Assembly: GCA_964486865.1 (NCBI GenBank)
Contig: CAZAOZ010000026.1
Coordinates: 1 to 42,150, forward strand
From: Ga0077527 sp964486865
GTDB lineage: Bacteria; Pseudomonadota; Gammaproteobacteria; Burkholderiales; SG8-41
DNA length: 42,150 nt
Reading direction: 5' to 3'
Below the pieces are notes generated by a model. The model had not been told where the DNA came from and made no database searches. It saw only the letters and a list, made by a program, of their open reading frames with translations. Shown here in pieces: positions 25,240-34,367 of this stretch; the stretch's first letter is position 1, and each line of letters opens with the position of its first letter. A program made the translations under genes and the position numbers.

Positions 25240-26934
25240 TCAGGTGTCTGCGCTGTGCCAGTGTTCGAGTATCAGTTGCAGCGTGGTGGCGCCATTGTAG
25301 TGGTTGGCGCTCAGCCGGTAGGTGGCGGTGATGGTTTCCGGCAAGGGGGCCGCGCTGCCGAAGAGCATGGCGTCCAGCGTTTGAGTATCGCGCCGTAAGC
25401 GCAGTTTCAGGTGGCGCTCGCCGACGATGCGCTGCGCGATCACTTCAAAGCGGTCATGAAAACGCGGTTCTGGAAAACCCTGTCCCCACACGGCATCGGC
25501 GAGCACAGCGGCATTGTCCAGTGTCATGTCTTCCGGCGGCAGCGGGCCGTCGGTGATCCATTCGCGTTCGAGATCAGCCGGCGTCAGCAGTTCGGCGGCC
25601 ACGGCTTCAAAAGCTGTACGGAAATCATCGAACGCGCCCTCGCGCAGCGTCAGTCCGGCGGCAGCGGCATGGCCACCGAAACGCAGGATCAGTTGCGGAT
25701 GGCGCTTGGACACCAGGTCCAGCGCGTCGCGCAAATGCAGCGCGGGGATCGAGCGCCCGGAGCCTTTGAGTTCGCCGTTGCCTGCCGCGGCGAAGGCAAA
25801 TGTCGGCCGATGAAAGCGCTCGCGCAGGCGTGAGGCGAGGATGCCGATGACGCCCTGATGCCATTGCGCATCAAACAGGCTCAGCGAGTAGCCCGGCTCG
25901 ACGTCCTCAATGGTCGCCAGCGCGGATTCCTGCATGTCGGCTTCGATGGTGCGGCGCTGCCGGTTCAGTTGATCGAGTTCGCGCGCGATTGCCGCGGCGC
26001 GTGACGGATCATCGGTGATCAGGCATTCGATGCCCAGCGACATGTCGGTCAGCCGCCCCGCGGCATTGAGCCGTGGCCCGACCACAAAACCCAGGTCGTA
26101 GGCGCCGGCGCGGTGGAGGTCGCGACCGGCGGCATCGAGCAGCGCCTGGATGCCCGGCTGCGCGCGGCCGGCGCGGATGCGCTGCAGGCCCTGCTGCACC
26201 AGCAGCCGATTGTTGTCGTCGAGGCGTACCACGTCGGCGACCGTGCCCAGCGCGACGAGGTCGAGCAGCGCACCGAGATTGGGTTCAGGTTTATCCGCGT
26301 ACGCGCCGCGCGTGCGCAATTCCGCGCGCAGCGCCAGCATCAGATAAAACATCACGCCGACCCCGGCGAGGCTTTTGCTGGGAAATTCGCAGCCGGGCTG
26401 GTTGGGATTGATGATGCACCACGCAGCGGGCAGGCTGTCGCCGGGCAGATGGTGGTCGGTGACCAGCACTTTCATGCCGAGGCGATTGGCCTTGGCCACG
26501 CCCTCGATGCTGGCGATGCCGTTGTCCACGGTGATCAGCACGTCGGGCTTTTTCTGCGCGGCGGCGAGTTGCACGATTTCCGGCGTCAGGCCGTAGCCGT
26601 ATTCAAAACGGTTGGGTACCAGATAGTCCACGGTGGCGCCGAATGCGCGCAGCGCGCGCAGGCCCACGGCGCAGGCGGTGGCGCCGTCGGCATCGTAATC
26701 GGCGACGATCAGCAGTTTTTGCTGGGCGGCAATGGCGTCGGCGAGCAGCGCGGCCATGGTGCCGACGTTCAGCAGGCGTTCCGGCGGAATCAGCCGCGAC
26801 AGATCCGGCGCGAGCTGTTGTTGGGTGGTGATGCCGCGCGCCGCGTAAATGCGCGCCATGAACGGCGTCAGTCCGTCGGCGGTCAGTTGCGCGACAGCCG
26901 ACGCGTTGACGGGCCGGGTGATGATGTTGCTCAT
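25240..26934 (-). CDS. recJ: Single-stranded-DNA-specific exonuclease RecJ
   Basis: RecJ degrades single-stranded DNA 5' to 3' in recombination and mismatch repair. The 564-residue product has the DHH phosphoesterase motifs VADYDADGATACAVG, VLITVDNGIAS and VLVTDHHLPGD, then NAAGRLTDMSLGIECLITDD, the DHHA1 motif LRFGGHAAAAGLTL and a C-terminal OB-like domain. The ATG at 26934 is chosen; an in-frame ATG at 26952 would overlap the upstream gene's stop and cannot be ruled out. It follows the RpfE-type gene, a standing pair in betaproteobacteria. Confidence 0.95.
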   Translation of the reverse strand: MSNIITRPVNASAVAQLTADGLTPFMARIYAARGITTQQQLAPDLSRLIPPERLLNVGTMAALLADAIAAQQKLLIVADYDADGATACAVGLRALRAFGATVDYLVPNRFEYGYGLTPEIVQLAAAQKKPDVLITVDNGIASIEGVAKANRLGMKVLVTDHHLPGDSLPAAWCIINPNQPGCEFPSKSLAGVGVMFYLMLALRAELRTRGAYADKPEPNLGALLDLVALGTVADVVRLDDNNRLLVQQGLQRIRAGRAQPGIQALLDAAGRDLHRAGAYDLGFVVGPRLNAAGRLTDMSLGIECLITDDPSRAAAIARELDQLNRQRRTIEADMQESALATIEDVEPGYSLSLFDAQWHQGVIGILASRLRERFHRPTFAFAAAGNGELKGSGRSIPALHLRDALDLVSKRHPQLILRFGGHAAAAGLTLREGAFDDFRTAFEAVAAELLTPADLEREWITDGPLPPEDMTLDNAAVLADAVWGQGFPEPRFHDRFEVIAQRIVGERHLKLRLRRDTQTLDAMLFGSAAPLPETITATYRLSANHYNGATTLQLILEHWHSADT

Positions 26935-26951
26935 GCGATGTGATTCATGCA

Positions 26952-27977
26952 TCAAGCGATGGCAGACCAGGGCAGCGCGCGTTTCCAGAATTTCAGTTTG
27001 TCGGTGGGGCGCAACGTGCAGTGCAGGCATTGCGCCGGGCCGGTGATGACCAGCGCCAGTTCGGCCAGCACGCGGCCGTCAAGCGCCGCCCACAGCGGGG
27101 CGAACCAGAGTTCATCCAGCATGGATACCGCTTTGGCCCAGTCGTCGGGCTCACCGTAACGCGCAGCATGGTGGGCGCGATCCAGCGTAATGAGATGGCG
27201 ACCACCAGCATCCGGCTTGCGGGCCAGCCAGCTCGCGGCATTGGCGGGTGCCGCGGCGCAGTCGGCGTCGCTTTGCGCGGCCAGCGCGACGGCCAGCGCA
27301 TCGTCGGCCCATACTGCCGAAAAGTGGCGACCCGGCACCGCGGGTTTGCGTCCGCCGCCCCACAGCAGCAGGCTGTTGACCACGGGCAGGCCGCGCGCCT
27401 CGCGCGCTGCGTTGACCGGATGTTCGTGCAGCACCATCTGCGCTTCGGTCAGCACCCGATGCCAGTGGCTGGCGTGCGCTCCGCCGCCGGCCATGCGCGG
27501 CAGCGGCCGGCCCGCCGCTGCGCTGAGCACCGGTCCGGCGCAGGCGGCGGATTCCGGTTGGCGGATGTACCAGCGCGTCGGATGAGCGGCGGTGATGGTG
27601 ATGTGGTCCGCGCTGAAATGCGCATTCAGGGATGCGGTCAGCGCGCCGGCTTCGGCATCGTTCAGGGTCAGCGCCGGCGCCGCCAGCGCCATGGCACTGT
27701 TTCTTTGCATTTGCAGATGCACCGGATCGGCGCGCAGCCACCAGTCGCTGCCCGTATCGAGACCATCGACGGCGGCGGTCAGCGCGGCAACAGGCCAGTC
27801 CTCGCGCTGTTCGACTTCAAACGCCTGGCACAGCCAGACTTCGGCGTCGATGGCCGGAAAACGCTGCATGTCGCCGCGGCCGAGCAGACGCCGCAGCGCC
27901 GGCGCCGCCGGGCCGCCGCCGGCGATATAACGCGCGTCGGGCGGCAGCAGATCGGGAATGAACAGGGTGAGATGCAC
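26952..27977 (-). CDS. RpfE-type regulatory protein (phosphoglycerate-mutase-like)
   Basis: A protein of about 341 residues that begins VHLTLFIPDLLPPDARY and contains ALRRLLGRGDMQRF, the RADPVHLQMQRNSAM stretch and a C-terminal LWGGGRKP ... WADDALAVALA part. These are features of betaproteobacterial proteins annotated as RpfE-type regulators, some linked to cofactor-independent phosphoglycerate mutase. The biochemical role is unproved. The start is uncertain: GTG at 27977 is preferred because it gives the usual N-terminus; GTG at 27995 or a TTG further up would read into the 28000-28029 repeat. Confidence 0.8.
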   Translation of the reverse strand: MHLTLFIPDLLPPDARYIAGGGPAAPALRRLLGRGDMQRFPAIDAEVWLCQAFEVEQREDWPVAALTAAVDGLDTGSDWWLRADPVHLQMQRNSAMALAAPALTLNDAEAGALTASLNAHFSADHITITAAHPTRWYIRQPESAACAGPVLSAAAGRPLPRMAGGGAHASHWHRVLTEAQMVLHEHPVNAAREARGLPVVNSLLLWGGGRKPAVPGRHFSAVWADDALAVALAAQSDADCAAAPANAASWLARKPDAGGRHLITLDRAHHAARYGEPDDWAKAVSMLDELWFAPLWAALDGRVLAELALVITGPAQCLHCTLRPTDKLKFWKRALPWSAIA

Positions 27978-27999
27978 GGGCTGGGATTGTGGCACACTG

Positions 28000-28029
28000 C
28001 GCCCCGAAGGAAGTCCCCTTGGGGGCGCC
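28000..28029. repeat. Single copy of the CCCCAAGGGG repeat between divergent genes
   Basis: GCGCCCCGAAGGAAGTCCCC followed by TTGGGGGCGCC: a variant of the 27-bp unit in copA and aacS, with GGCGCC-type ends that make it nearly palindromic. It fills much of the 73-bp gap between the RpfE-type gene and lolC/E. Confidence 0.75.
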
Positions 28030-28050
28030 AATAATTTTTTGCAGAACTCC

Positions 28051-29295
28051 GTGAATTCATTTCCGCTATTCGTCGGCCTGCGTTACACCCGCGCGCGGCA
28101 GCGCACGCGCTTCATTTCCGTGATTTCGCTGATCTCGGTGATCGGCATCGCACTGGGCATGACGGTGCTGATTACCGTGCTGTCGGTGTTCAACGGCTTC
28201 CAGCGCGAAGTGCGCACGCGGATGCTGAACGCGGTTGCGCATGTGCAGATTTCAGGGCTGGGCGACACGCTGCGCGACTGGCGCGGGGTGGCTGCCGTCG
28301 CAGCAAAACATCCGCATGTGCTTGCCGCCGCGCCGTACGTGTCGGCGCAGGGGCTGCTGACCAGCGGCGGCAATGTACGCGGCGCCATCCTGCGCGGCAT
28401 TGATCCAGCGCTGGAAGACAAAGTCAGCGAAATCGGCGCGCACATGCGTGCGGGCACGCTGCAGGATCTGCGTTCCGGCGAATACAACGTGGCGCTGGGC
28501 GCGCCGCTGGCGCGCGCGCTGGGCGCCCGCATCGGCGAAAAAGTGGTGCTGGTGGCGCCGCAGGGGCAGGTGACGCCGGCAGGCATCATGCCGCGGCTGC
28601 GCCAGTTCACGGTGACCGGCATTTTCGAGGTCGGGCATTACGAGATTGATTCGGCGCTGGCCGTGGTGCATATCGGCGACGCGCAACGGCTCTACCGCAT
28701 GGAGGATCAGGTTTCCGGCGTGCGGCTGCGGCTGGACGACCTGTTTCGCGCGCGCAGCGTGGTTCGCGATCTGGTGGCGCAACTGCCGCCCGAAGTGACG
28801 ATCAGCGACTGGTCGCGCTTCAATGCCACGTACTTCCGCGCCGTCGAACTCGAAAAGCGCATGATGTCGCTGCTGCTGTTTTTCATCATTGCCATCGCCG
28901 CTTTCAATCTGGTGGCGAGCCTGTTCATGGTGGTCAAGGAAAAGCAGGCCGACATCGCCATCCTGCGCACCATGGGCGCGTCACCCGGCGAGGTGATGCG
29001 CATATTCATGGTGCAGGGCACGCTGATCGGCGCCATCGGCGTGGGCTGCGGCATCGTGCTGGGCATACTCGGGGCGCTGAATGTCGCGGCCATCGTCGGC
29101 TCGGTCGAGCACCTGTTCGGCTTCAAGTTCATGCCGCAGGATGTTTATCAGATCGCCGATCTGCCGTCGCAACTGCAATGGATGGATGTGGCGGGCACGG
29201 CGGTGATTTCGTTCGCGCTGTCGGTGCTGGCGACCATCTATCCGAGCTGGCGCGCATCGCAGGTCAATCCGGCGGAGGCGCTGCGTTATGAGTGA
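28051..29295 (+). CDS. lolC: Lipoprotein-releasing ABC transporter permease LolC/LolE
   Basis: With LolD it releases outer-membrane lipoproteins from the inner membrane to LolA. The 414-residue product has one N-terminal membrane helix (about 22-46, FISVISLISVIGIALGMTVL), a large periplasmic MacB-like domain and three C-terminal helices with the FtsX signature (VKEKQADIAILRTMGASPGE). Only one permease gene is present, so it may serve as a LolF-like homodimer, or its partner is elsewhere. The start is GTG at 28051; no strong ribosome-binding site is seen. It overlaps lolD by 8 bp. Confidence 0.93.
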   Translation: MNSFPLFVGLRYTRARQRTRFISVISLISVIGIALGMTVLITVLSVFNGFQREVRTRMLNAVAHVQISGLGDTLRDWRGVAAVAAKHPHVLAAAPYVSAQGLLTSGGNVRGAILRGIDPALEDKVSEIGAHMRAGTLQDLRSGEYNVALGAPLARALGARIGEKVVLVAPQGQVTPAGIMPRLRQFTVTGIFEVGHYEIDSALAVVHIGDAQRLYRMEDQVSGVRLRLDDLFRARSVVRDLVAQLPPEVTISDWSRFNATYFRAVELEKRMMSLLLFFIIAIAAFNLVASLFMVVKEKQADIAILRTMGASPGEVMRIFMVQGTLIGAIGVGCGIVLGILGALNVAAIVGSVEHLFGFKFMPQDVYQIADLPSQLQWMDVAGTAVISFALSVLATIYPSWRASQVNPAEALRYE

Positions 29296-29992
29296 GGCTG
29301 CGGTGAATACGCCGGTCATCGCCTGTCGCGGCCTGCGCAAGGCCTATCGCGAGAGCGCGGATGCAGTGCCGGTGCTGCTCGGCGTCAATCTCGATGTCAT
29401 GCCGGGCGAGCGCATTGCGATTGTCGGCGCTTCGGGTTCCGGCAAGAGCACGCTGCTGCATCTGCTCGGCGGGCTGGATGCGGCCAGCGACGGCGAAGTG
29501 CGCATCCTCGGTGATTTGCTGTCCGGGCAAAGCGAAAAACAGCGCGGCGAAGTGCGCAACCGTGCGCTGGGATTTGTCTATCAGTTTCACCATCTGCTGC
29601 CGGAATTCACCGCCGAAGAAAACGTCGCCATGCCGTTGATCATTCGCCGCGAACCGCGTGCTGCGGCGCTGGCTGCGGCGCGAACCATGCTGCAGGCGGT
29701 GGGGCTGGGTCATCGCCTGGACCATGTGCCGGGGGAGTTGTCCGGCGGCGAACGCCAGCGCGCGGCGCTGGCGCGGGCGCTGGTGACCAGGCCGGCGTGC
29801 GTGCTGGCTGATGAGCCCACCGGCAATCTCGACCGGCGCACGGCGGAAACGGTATTTGATCTGATGCTGCAGTTGAACCGCGAAACCAGAACCAGTTTTG
29901 TGATCGTCACCCACGATCTGCGCATCGCCGAGCGCGCGGATCGCATGCTCGAACTTGAGGACGGCGTGCTGAGGCCGTTCAGGAAGCAATGA
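29288..29992 (+). CDS. lolD: Lipoprotein-releasing system ATP-binding protein LolD
   Basis: The 234-residue ABC ATPase drives lipoprotein release. Walker A is GASGSGKST (about 47-55), the Q-loop region VYQFHHLLPEFTAEENVAMP carries the LolD-type sequence, the signature is LSGGERQR, Walker B is ACVLADEPTGNLD and the switch His is in VTHD. The start overlaps the end of lolC, so the two are coupled. Confidence 0.96.
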   Translation: MSEAAVNTPVIACRGLRKAYRESADAVPVLLGVNLDVMPGERIAIVGASGSGKSTLLHLLGGLDAASDGEVRILGDLLSGQSEKQRGEVRNRALGFVYQFHHLLPEFTAEENVAMPLIIRREPRAAALAAARTMLQAVGLGHRLDHVPGELSGGERQRAALARALVTRPACVLADEPTGNLDRRTAETVFDLMLQLNRETRTSFVIVTHDLRIAERADRMLELEDGVLRPFRKQ

Positions 29993-30007
29993 ACATGGAA
30001 AAAGCGT

Positions 30008-30143
30008 TTGCCACAGAGGGCACAGAGAAACCCGGAGGAAAATCAAGAAACTGAATCATTGGCGTATCACCTCATTCGGGTGAGTATGAAATAGGGGCTC
30101 GCTATTTGAATTTCTCTGTGTCCTCTGTGTTCTCTGTGGCTGA
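30008..30143. repeat. Inverted-repeat element (CACAGAG type) between lolD and a small membrane gene
   Basis: GCCACAGAGGGCACAGAGAA (about 30010-30029) is mirrored by TTTCTCTGTGTCCTCTGTGT and CTCTGTGGC (about 30111-30139). Between the arms is a small hairpin (CACCTCATTCGGGTGAG). The 177-bp gap holds no gene. Similar CACAGAG/CTCTGTG pairs are common intergenic elements in proteobacteria. It may act as a bidirectional terminator between convergent genes. Confidence 0.7.
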
Positions 30144-30170
30144 ACTGCTGTTTTTTAGGATGAACCGCCT

Positions 30171-30533
30171 TCAGGTATCACGCATGACGACCTGCATGAT
30201 GTCGGCGCTCAGCAGTTCCTGATAAAGTTTTTCGTCCGTCATGACCTGCTGGATCAGGAAATGCGGCGCGCCGCGCTTGATCAGCCGCGGCACGATGATG
30301 CCGAGCGCAATCACCGTCAGTCCGGTCCAGACCCATCCCGTCAGCGCCAGCCCCACGCCGATGCCCAGCACCGGCAGTATGAACAGCGGCAGCAGCAAGC
30401 GCGCGCTGAGAAAACGCGCCGCGCCCGGCGGATCGAAATTGACGGTGATTGCGCCGTCGCGGTACGCGGCGACGAATTCGTGATGCGCGAGTTGCCGCGG
30501 ATCGCGAGGTGATGGTGTCGTCAGGGGGTTCAT
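30171..30533 (-). CDS. Small conserved membrane protein, unknown function
   Basis: A 120-residue protein with a polar N-terminus, two adjacent membrane helices (about 46-66, LLLPLFILPVLGIGVGLALT, and 68-85) and a C-terminal cytoplasmic part (FLIQQVMTDEKLYQELLSAD). I do not recognise the family. An AT-rich motif directly abuts its ATG at 30533 and would have to contain its promoter and ribosome-binding region; no Shine-Dalgarno is visible. Confidence 0.7.
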   Translation of the reverse strand: MNPLTTPSPRDPRQLAHHEFVAAYRDGAITVNFDPPGAARFLSARLLLPLFILPVLGIGVGLALTGWVWTGLTVIALGIIVPRLIKRGAPHFLIQQVMTDEKLYQELLSADIMQVVMRDT

Positions 30534-30567
30534 GTAACCAGTTGTTTTTATTTATATATTTTATGTG
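30534..30567 (+). repeat. AT-rich dispersed motif, copy C
   Basis: GTAACCAGTTGTTTTTATTT followed by ATATATTTTATGTG. Immediately upstream of the gene at 30171-30533 and after the glycosylase stop. Best match to copy B. Confidence 0.55.
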
Positions 30568-30582
30568 ATTCAGTGTGCGGTT

Positions 30583-31203
30583 TCAGTATTCCACCGGCAC
30601 CGGATCTAGGCTGCGCCACAGGTACCAGGTCGCCACCGAGCGCCACGGCGCCCACAGCCTGCCGAGCGCCGCGATGCGCCGGTCGGACAATGCGCGGCCC
30701 TTATTGTAATGAAGCTGCATCGCGCGCTGCAGGCCGAGATCGCCCAACGGAAATACATCGGGGCGCGTCAGATAAAAAATCAAAAACATTTCCGCGGTCC
30801 AGCGACCGATGCCTTTGACCTGCGTCAGATCGGTGATCAATGCTTCGTCGTCCATGTCCTGCCAGCGCGTGGTGTCGAGTGCGCCATCGGCAAACCGGGC
30901 GGACAGGTCAAGCAGGTAGCCGGCTTTTTGTCCGGACAGGCCGCAGCCGCGCAGCGCAGCCACGGACATGCGGGCGACGCGGCGCGGCGCTACTTCGCCG
31001 GCCGTTGCGGCAAAGCGGTCCCACACGCTTTGCGCGGCCTTGACGGAAATCTGCTGGCCGACGATGGAGCGGGCGAGTGTCTGAAAGGCGTCGCCGCGGC
31101 TGGCCAGCGTGAGTCCCTGGTGGCGCGTGATCAAGGCGCCCAGCACCGGGTCCGCGGCGCCGAGTTCGCGCTTGGCGCGTGTCCAGTAAGCGGGCGCTTT
31201 CAT
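30583..31203 (-). CDS. DNA-3-methyladenine glycosylase, HhH-GPD (AlkA-like)
   Basis: A 206-residue base-excision repair enzyme that removes alkylated bases. ARSIVGQQISVKAAQSVWDR, the helix-hairpin-helix VKGIGRWTAEMFLIF and the catalytic Asp in FPLGDLGLQRAM are present. There is no Fe-S loop, so it is of the AlkA/MAG rather than the Nth type, and it lacks the AlkA N-terminal domain. The ATG at 31203 overlaps the DUF2062 gene stop by 4 bp (ATGA). Confidence 0.92.
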   Translation of the reverse strand: MKAPAYWTRAKRELGAADPVLGALITRHQGLTLASRGDAFQTLARSIVGQQISVKAAQSVWDRFAATAGEVAPRRVARMSVAALRGCGLSGQKAGYLLDLSARFADGALDTTRWQDMDDEALITDLTQVKGIGRWTAEMFLIFYLTRPDVFPLGDLGLQRAMQLHYNKGRALSDRRIAALGRLWAPWRSVATWYLWRSLDPVPVEY

Positions 31204-31760
31204 GGGCGTTTTTCGCCGGCTCTGCGCTTGCCGCGGCGCTGCCACGCGAGACGCACATAAATGCGCCACGCCTGATCCACCAGCAGATAACCCAGCGCGG
31301 CCAGCGTGATCGCCAGCAGCGGCAGGCCCACCGCCAGCGGTTTGCCCAGCGAGATCATCCAGTCAATCAGCGCCGGGATCCAGTCGGTCCAGCCTTTGCC
31401 GGCCATGCTGAAAGTCGTGAGTTCATGATTATGGATATCGGTCAGCGTTACCAGCGCGCCCAGGCGATAAGCCACGTAATACAGCGGCACGATGGTCAGC
31501 GGATTGGTGTACAGCGTGGTCAGCGCCGCGACCGGCAGGTTGACGCGGAACACGATCGACAGGATGACCGCGGTGATGATCTGCAACGGTCCCGGAATCA
31601 AGCCGCCGAACAGCCCGATGGCGACCCCGCCGGCGACCGAACGCCGGTGCAGATGCCACAGATTGTGATGCCCCAGCCACGGCTTGCACCAGACGGTCCA
31701 GCGATTCTCCGTGATCGACTGGTGGGAGGGCAGGTATTTGCGGAAAAATTTTCTGGGCAT
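31200..31760 (-). CDS. DUF2062 membrane protein
   Basis: A 186-residue protein with the DUF2062 core: SVAGGVAIGLFGGLIPGPLQ, VNLPVAALTTLYTNPLTIVP and a C-terminal membrane helix (PLAVGLPLLAITLAALGYLL). Function unknown; the family is often near glycosyltransferase or DNA genes. The ATG at 31760 is chosen over an upstream ATG that would approach the divergent comEC. Coupled to the glycosylase by a 4-bp overlap. Confidence 0.88.
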   Translation of the reverse strand: MPRKFFRKYLPSHQSITENRWTVWCKPWLGHHNLWHLHRRSVAGGVAIGLFGGLIPGPLQIITAVILSIVFRVNLPVAALTTLYTNPLTIVPLYYVAYRLGALVTLTDIHNHELTTFSMAGKGWTDWIPALIDWMISLGKPLAVGLPLLAITLAALGYLLVDQAWRIYVRLAWQRRGKRRAGEKRP

Positions 31761-31824
31761 GAATGATGGGCTGCAATTGCGAAGGTGATGGTCAGCGGAG
31801 TCCAGCACACTGCGTTAGGTAGCC

Positions 31825-34224
31825 ATGCGGATTGCCCCTATTATCGCCTTCGTTGCCGGTGTCTGGTGGCTGCAGCAGCAACCGGCATTGCCGCTGCCGG
31901 CATGGGCGGGGCTGCTGCCAGCAATGGCTGTCGCCGCTGCCGTGCTGCGGGGGCCTGCGGCATGGCGGCGTTACCCGCGCATGGCGCTGACGCTGGCCCT
32001 GTGCGCCGGCGCCGGATTTTTCTGGGCCGCAGCACTCGCGCAATGGCGTCTGGCCGATGCGCTGCCTGCCGAGTGGGAGGGTCGTGATATCTCCGTCATC
32101 GGCGTGGTTGCCGGCCTGCCGCAGCCCTACGACCGCAGCATGCGCTTCGAGTTCGATATCGAGCAGGTGCTGACGGCCGGCGCAGTGGCGCCTGCGCACG
32201 TGGTGCTGTCGTGGTGGGGCGAGCCGCAGCGCGGCGGTGAGGCCGGCATGCTGCCGCGGGTTGCCGCAGGCGAGCGCTGGCAGTTCGTGGTGCGTCTGAA
32301 ACGCCCGCACGGCATGGCCAATCCCAATGGTTTTGATTACGAGGCGTGGCTGCTGGAGCGCGGCATCCGTGCCACCGGCTATATCCGTCCGCGCAGCGAT
32401 GCACGGCGATTGCAGGAACTGGTCGATGCGCCGGCGTACTGGATCGAGCGGTTGCGTGAACGGCTGCGCGATCGCATCAAAAGCGTGCTCGGCGACGCGC
32501 CGACGGCAGGCGTCATTGCCGCACTGGCGATGGGCGATCAGCGCGCGATTCCGCCGGAGCAATGGCAGGTGTATACACGCACCGGCGTCAATCACCTGAT
32601 GAGCATTTCGGGCCTGCATGTGACCATGCTGTCGGGCCTCGCGTTCATGCTGGTCAATGCGCTGTGGCGCAGGAGCGCGCGCCTGACGCTGGCGTTGCCC
32701 GCGGTCAAGGCTGCGGCGGCGGCGGGTTTGCTCACCGCGCTGGCTTATGCGCTGCTCGCGGGTTTTGCGGTACCCGCGCAGCGCACGGTGTTCATGCTGG
32801 CGGTGGTCGCCGCGGCATTGTGGAGCGGCCATGCGGCGGGCGCTGTGCGCGTGCTGGCGTGGGCGCTGCTCGCGGTGACGGTGCTTGATCCGTGGGCGGT
32901 GCTGGCGCCGGGATTCTGGCTGTCGTTCGGCGCGGTTGCCGTCATCATGCTGGTGTCGGGCGGCCGTCTGCAGACGCCGCACTGGCTGGTGACCTGGGGG
33001 CGGGTGCAGTGGGCCGTGACGCTGGCGCTGGTGCCGCTGCTGCTGGCGATGTTCCAGCAGGTGTCGGTGATTTCGCCGGTCGCCAATGCGCTGGCGATAC
33101 CGGTGGTGAGTCTGGTGGTGGTGCCGCTGGCGCTGGTCGGCCTGGTGCCGCCGCTGGATATGCTGCTGCATCTGGCGCAGTGGATGATGCACATGGGCAT
33201 GATGGCGCTGGAGTGGCTGAGCGCGCTGCCCGCCGCGGCGTGGGAGCAGCATGCGCCGCCGCCGTGGACGGTGATCGCCGCGCTGGCCGGCGCGGTGTGG
33301 ATGCTGCTGCCGCGGGGATTCCCGGCGCGCTGGCTGGGCATCACGGCGTTCCTGCCGATGTTCCTGATTGCACCGGCACCGCCAGTGGAGGGTGCCGCAC
33401 GCATTGCCGTGCTCGATGTCGGGCAGGGTCTTGCAGTGGTGGTGCAGACCCGTCAGCACGCACTGCTGTTCGACGCCGGTCCCGCGTTCGGGCCGACGGC
33501 GGACAGCGGCAATCGCGTGATCGTGCCGTACCTGCGTGCCGCGGGCATTCGCAGGCTCGATGCATTGATCGTCAGCCATGACGACACCGATCACACCGGC
33601 GGCGCGCTGTCGGTGCTGCAGGCGGTGCCGGTGACCACCGTGCTCTCGTCGCTGCCGGATCTCGATCCGCTGATCCTGATCGCGGCGCAGGAACAGCGCT
33701 GCCGGGCCGGACTGCAATGGACCTGGGACGGCGTGCGCTTTGACCTGCTGCACCCGGAAGCCGCGAGCGATGGCCGGCCGCGCATCAAAAACAACGACCG
33801 CGGCTGCGTGCTGAAAATAACAGCCGCCGGCGGCAGCGCGCTGATTCCGGCGGATATCGAACGCCGCAGTGAGCAGCGGTTGCTGGAAACGGTTCCCGAT
33901 GCCTTGCGCGCCGATGTGCTGATCGCGCCGCATCACGGCAGCAGGACTTCTTCAACCGCGGAATTCGTGCAGGCCGTTGCGCCGCGCGCGGTGATTTTTC
34001 CCGTGGGCTACCGCAACCGCTTCAGGCATCCGCATCCGGAAGTCGTGGCGCGGTATCGGGACATCGGCAGCGCGATGGCGCGCACGGATGAAGGCGGGGC
34101 GATTTCCTTTGAACTGCGGGAAGGCATGCCGCTGTCAGTGTCGCGCTATCGCGATCGTTACGTGCGCTACTGGCATGCGCCGCGGGAGGGTGTTTTCGTG
34201 GATGAGGTGCCGTGGAGTTATTGA
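31825..34224 (+). CDS. comEC: DNA internalisation competence protein ComEC/Rec2
   Basis: ComEC forms the inner-membrane channel for single-stranded DNA during natural transformation. The 799-residue product has N-terminal helices, a DUF4131/OB-like domain (about 60-195), the competence domain with many helices (about 215-480; HLMSISGLHVTMLSG is typical) and a C-terminal metallo-beta-lactamase domain (about 525-760) with LDVGQGLAVVVQT, SHDDTDHTGG and APHHGSRTSST, so the nuclease-like site is intact. The start ATG at 31825 diverges from the DUF2062 gene. With the integron, it makes DNA uptake and capture plausible for this strain. Confidence 0.95.
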   Translation: MRIAPIIAFVAGVWWLQQQPALPLPAWAGLLPAMAVAAAVLRGPAAWRRYPRMALTLALCAGAGFFWAAALAQWRLADALPAEWEGRDISVIGVVAGLPQPYDRSMRFEFDIEQVLTAGAVAPAHVVLSWWGEPQRGGEAGMLPRVAAGERWQFVVRLKRPHGMANPNGFDYEAWLLERGIRATGYIRPRSDARRLQELVDAPAYWIERLRERLRDRIKSVLGDAPTAGVIAALAMGDQRAIPPEQWQVYTRTGVNHLMSISGLHVTMLSGLAFMLVNALWRRSARLTLALPAVKAAAAAGLLTALAYALLAGFAVPAQRTVFMLAVVAAALWSGHAAGAVRVLAWALLAVTVLDPWAVLAPGFWLSFGAVAVIMLVSGGRLQTPHWLVTWGRVQWAVTLALVPLLLAMFQQVSVISPVANALAIPVVSLVVVPLALVGLVPPLDMLLHLAQWMMHMGMMALEWLSALPAAAWEQHAPPPWTVIAALAGAVWMLLPRGFPARWLGITAFLPMFLIAPAPPVEGAARIAVLDVGQGLAVVVQTRQHALLFDAGPAFGPTADSGNRVIVPYLRAAGIRRLDALIVSHDDTDHTGGALSVLQAVPVTTVLSSLPDLDPLILIAAQEQRCRAGLQWTWDGVRFDLLHPEAASDGRPRIKNNDRGCVLKITAAGGSALIPADIERRSEQRLLETVPDALRADVLIAPHHGSRTSSTAEFVQAVAPRAVIFPVGYRNRFRHPHPEVVARYRDIGSAMARTDEGGAISFELREGMPLSVSRYRDRYVRYWHAPREGVFVDEVPWSY

Positions 34225-34227
34225 TAA

Positions 34228-34262
34228 AAACACAAATAAAACAACTAGTTATTTATATTTTC
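34228..34262 (-). repeat. AT-rich dispersed motif, copy D
   Basis: Minus-strand AATAACTAGTTGTTTTATTT. It begins a few bases after the comEC stop. The rest of the 143-bp gap to the next gene shows no other feature. Confidence 0.5.
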
Positions 34263-34367
34263 CGGGTATGATCGCCGTCCGCTGTGCGTGTCTGCTGAGC
34301 CGGTGCTTATACTGGTTGCAGCCTGCGCAGGCATGGCTGCAATGGATTCAATACCTCAGGATATTCA

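Noticed and set aside
31792..33936. Open frame of 714 codons antisense to comEC
   Set aside because: Arg/Gln/His-rich antisense of a high-GC gene; comEC has complete family motifs.
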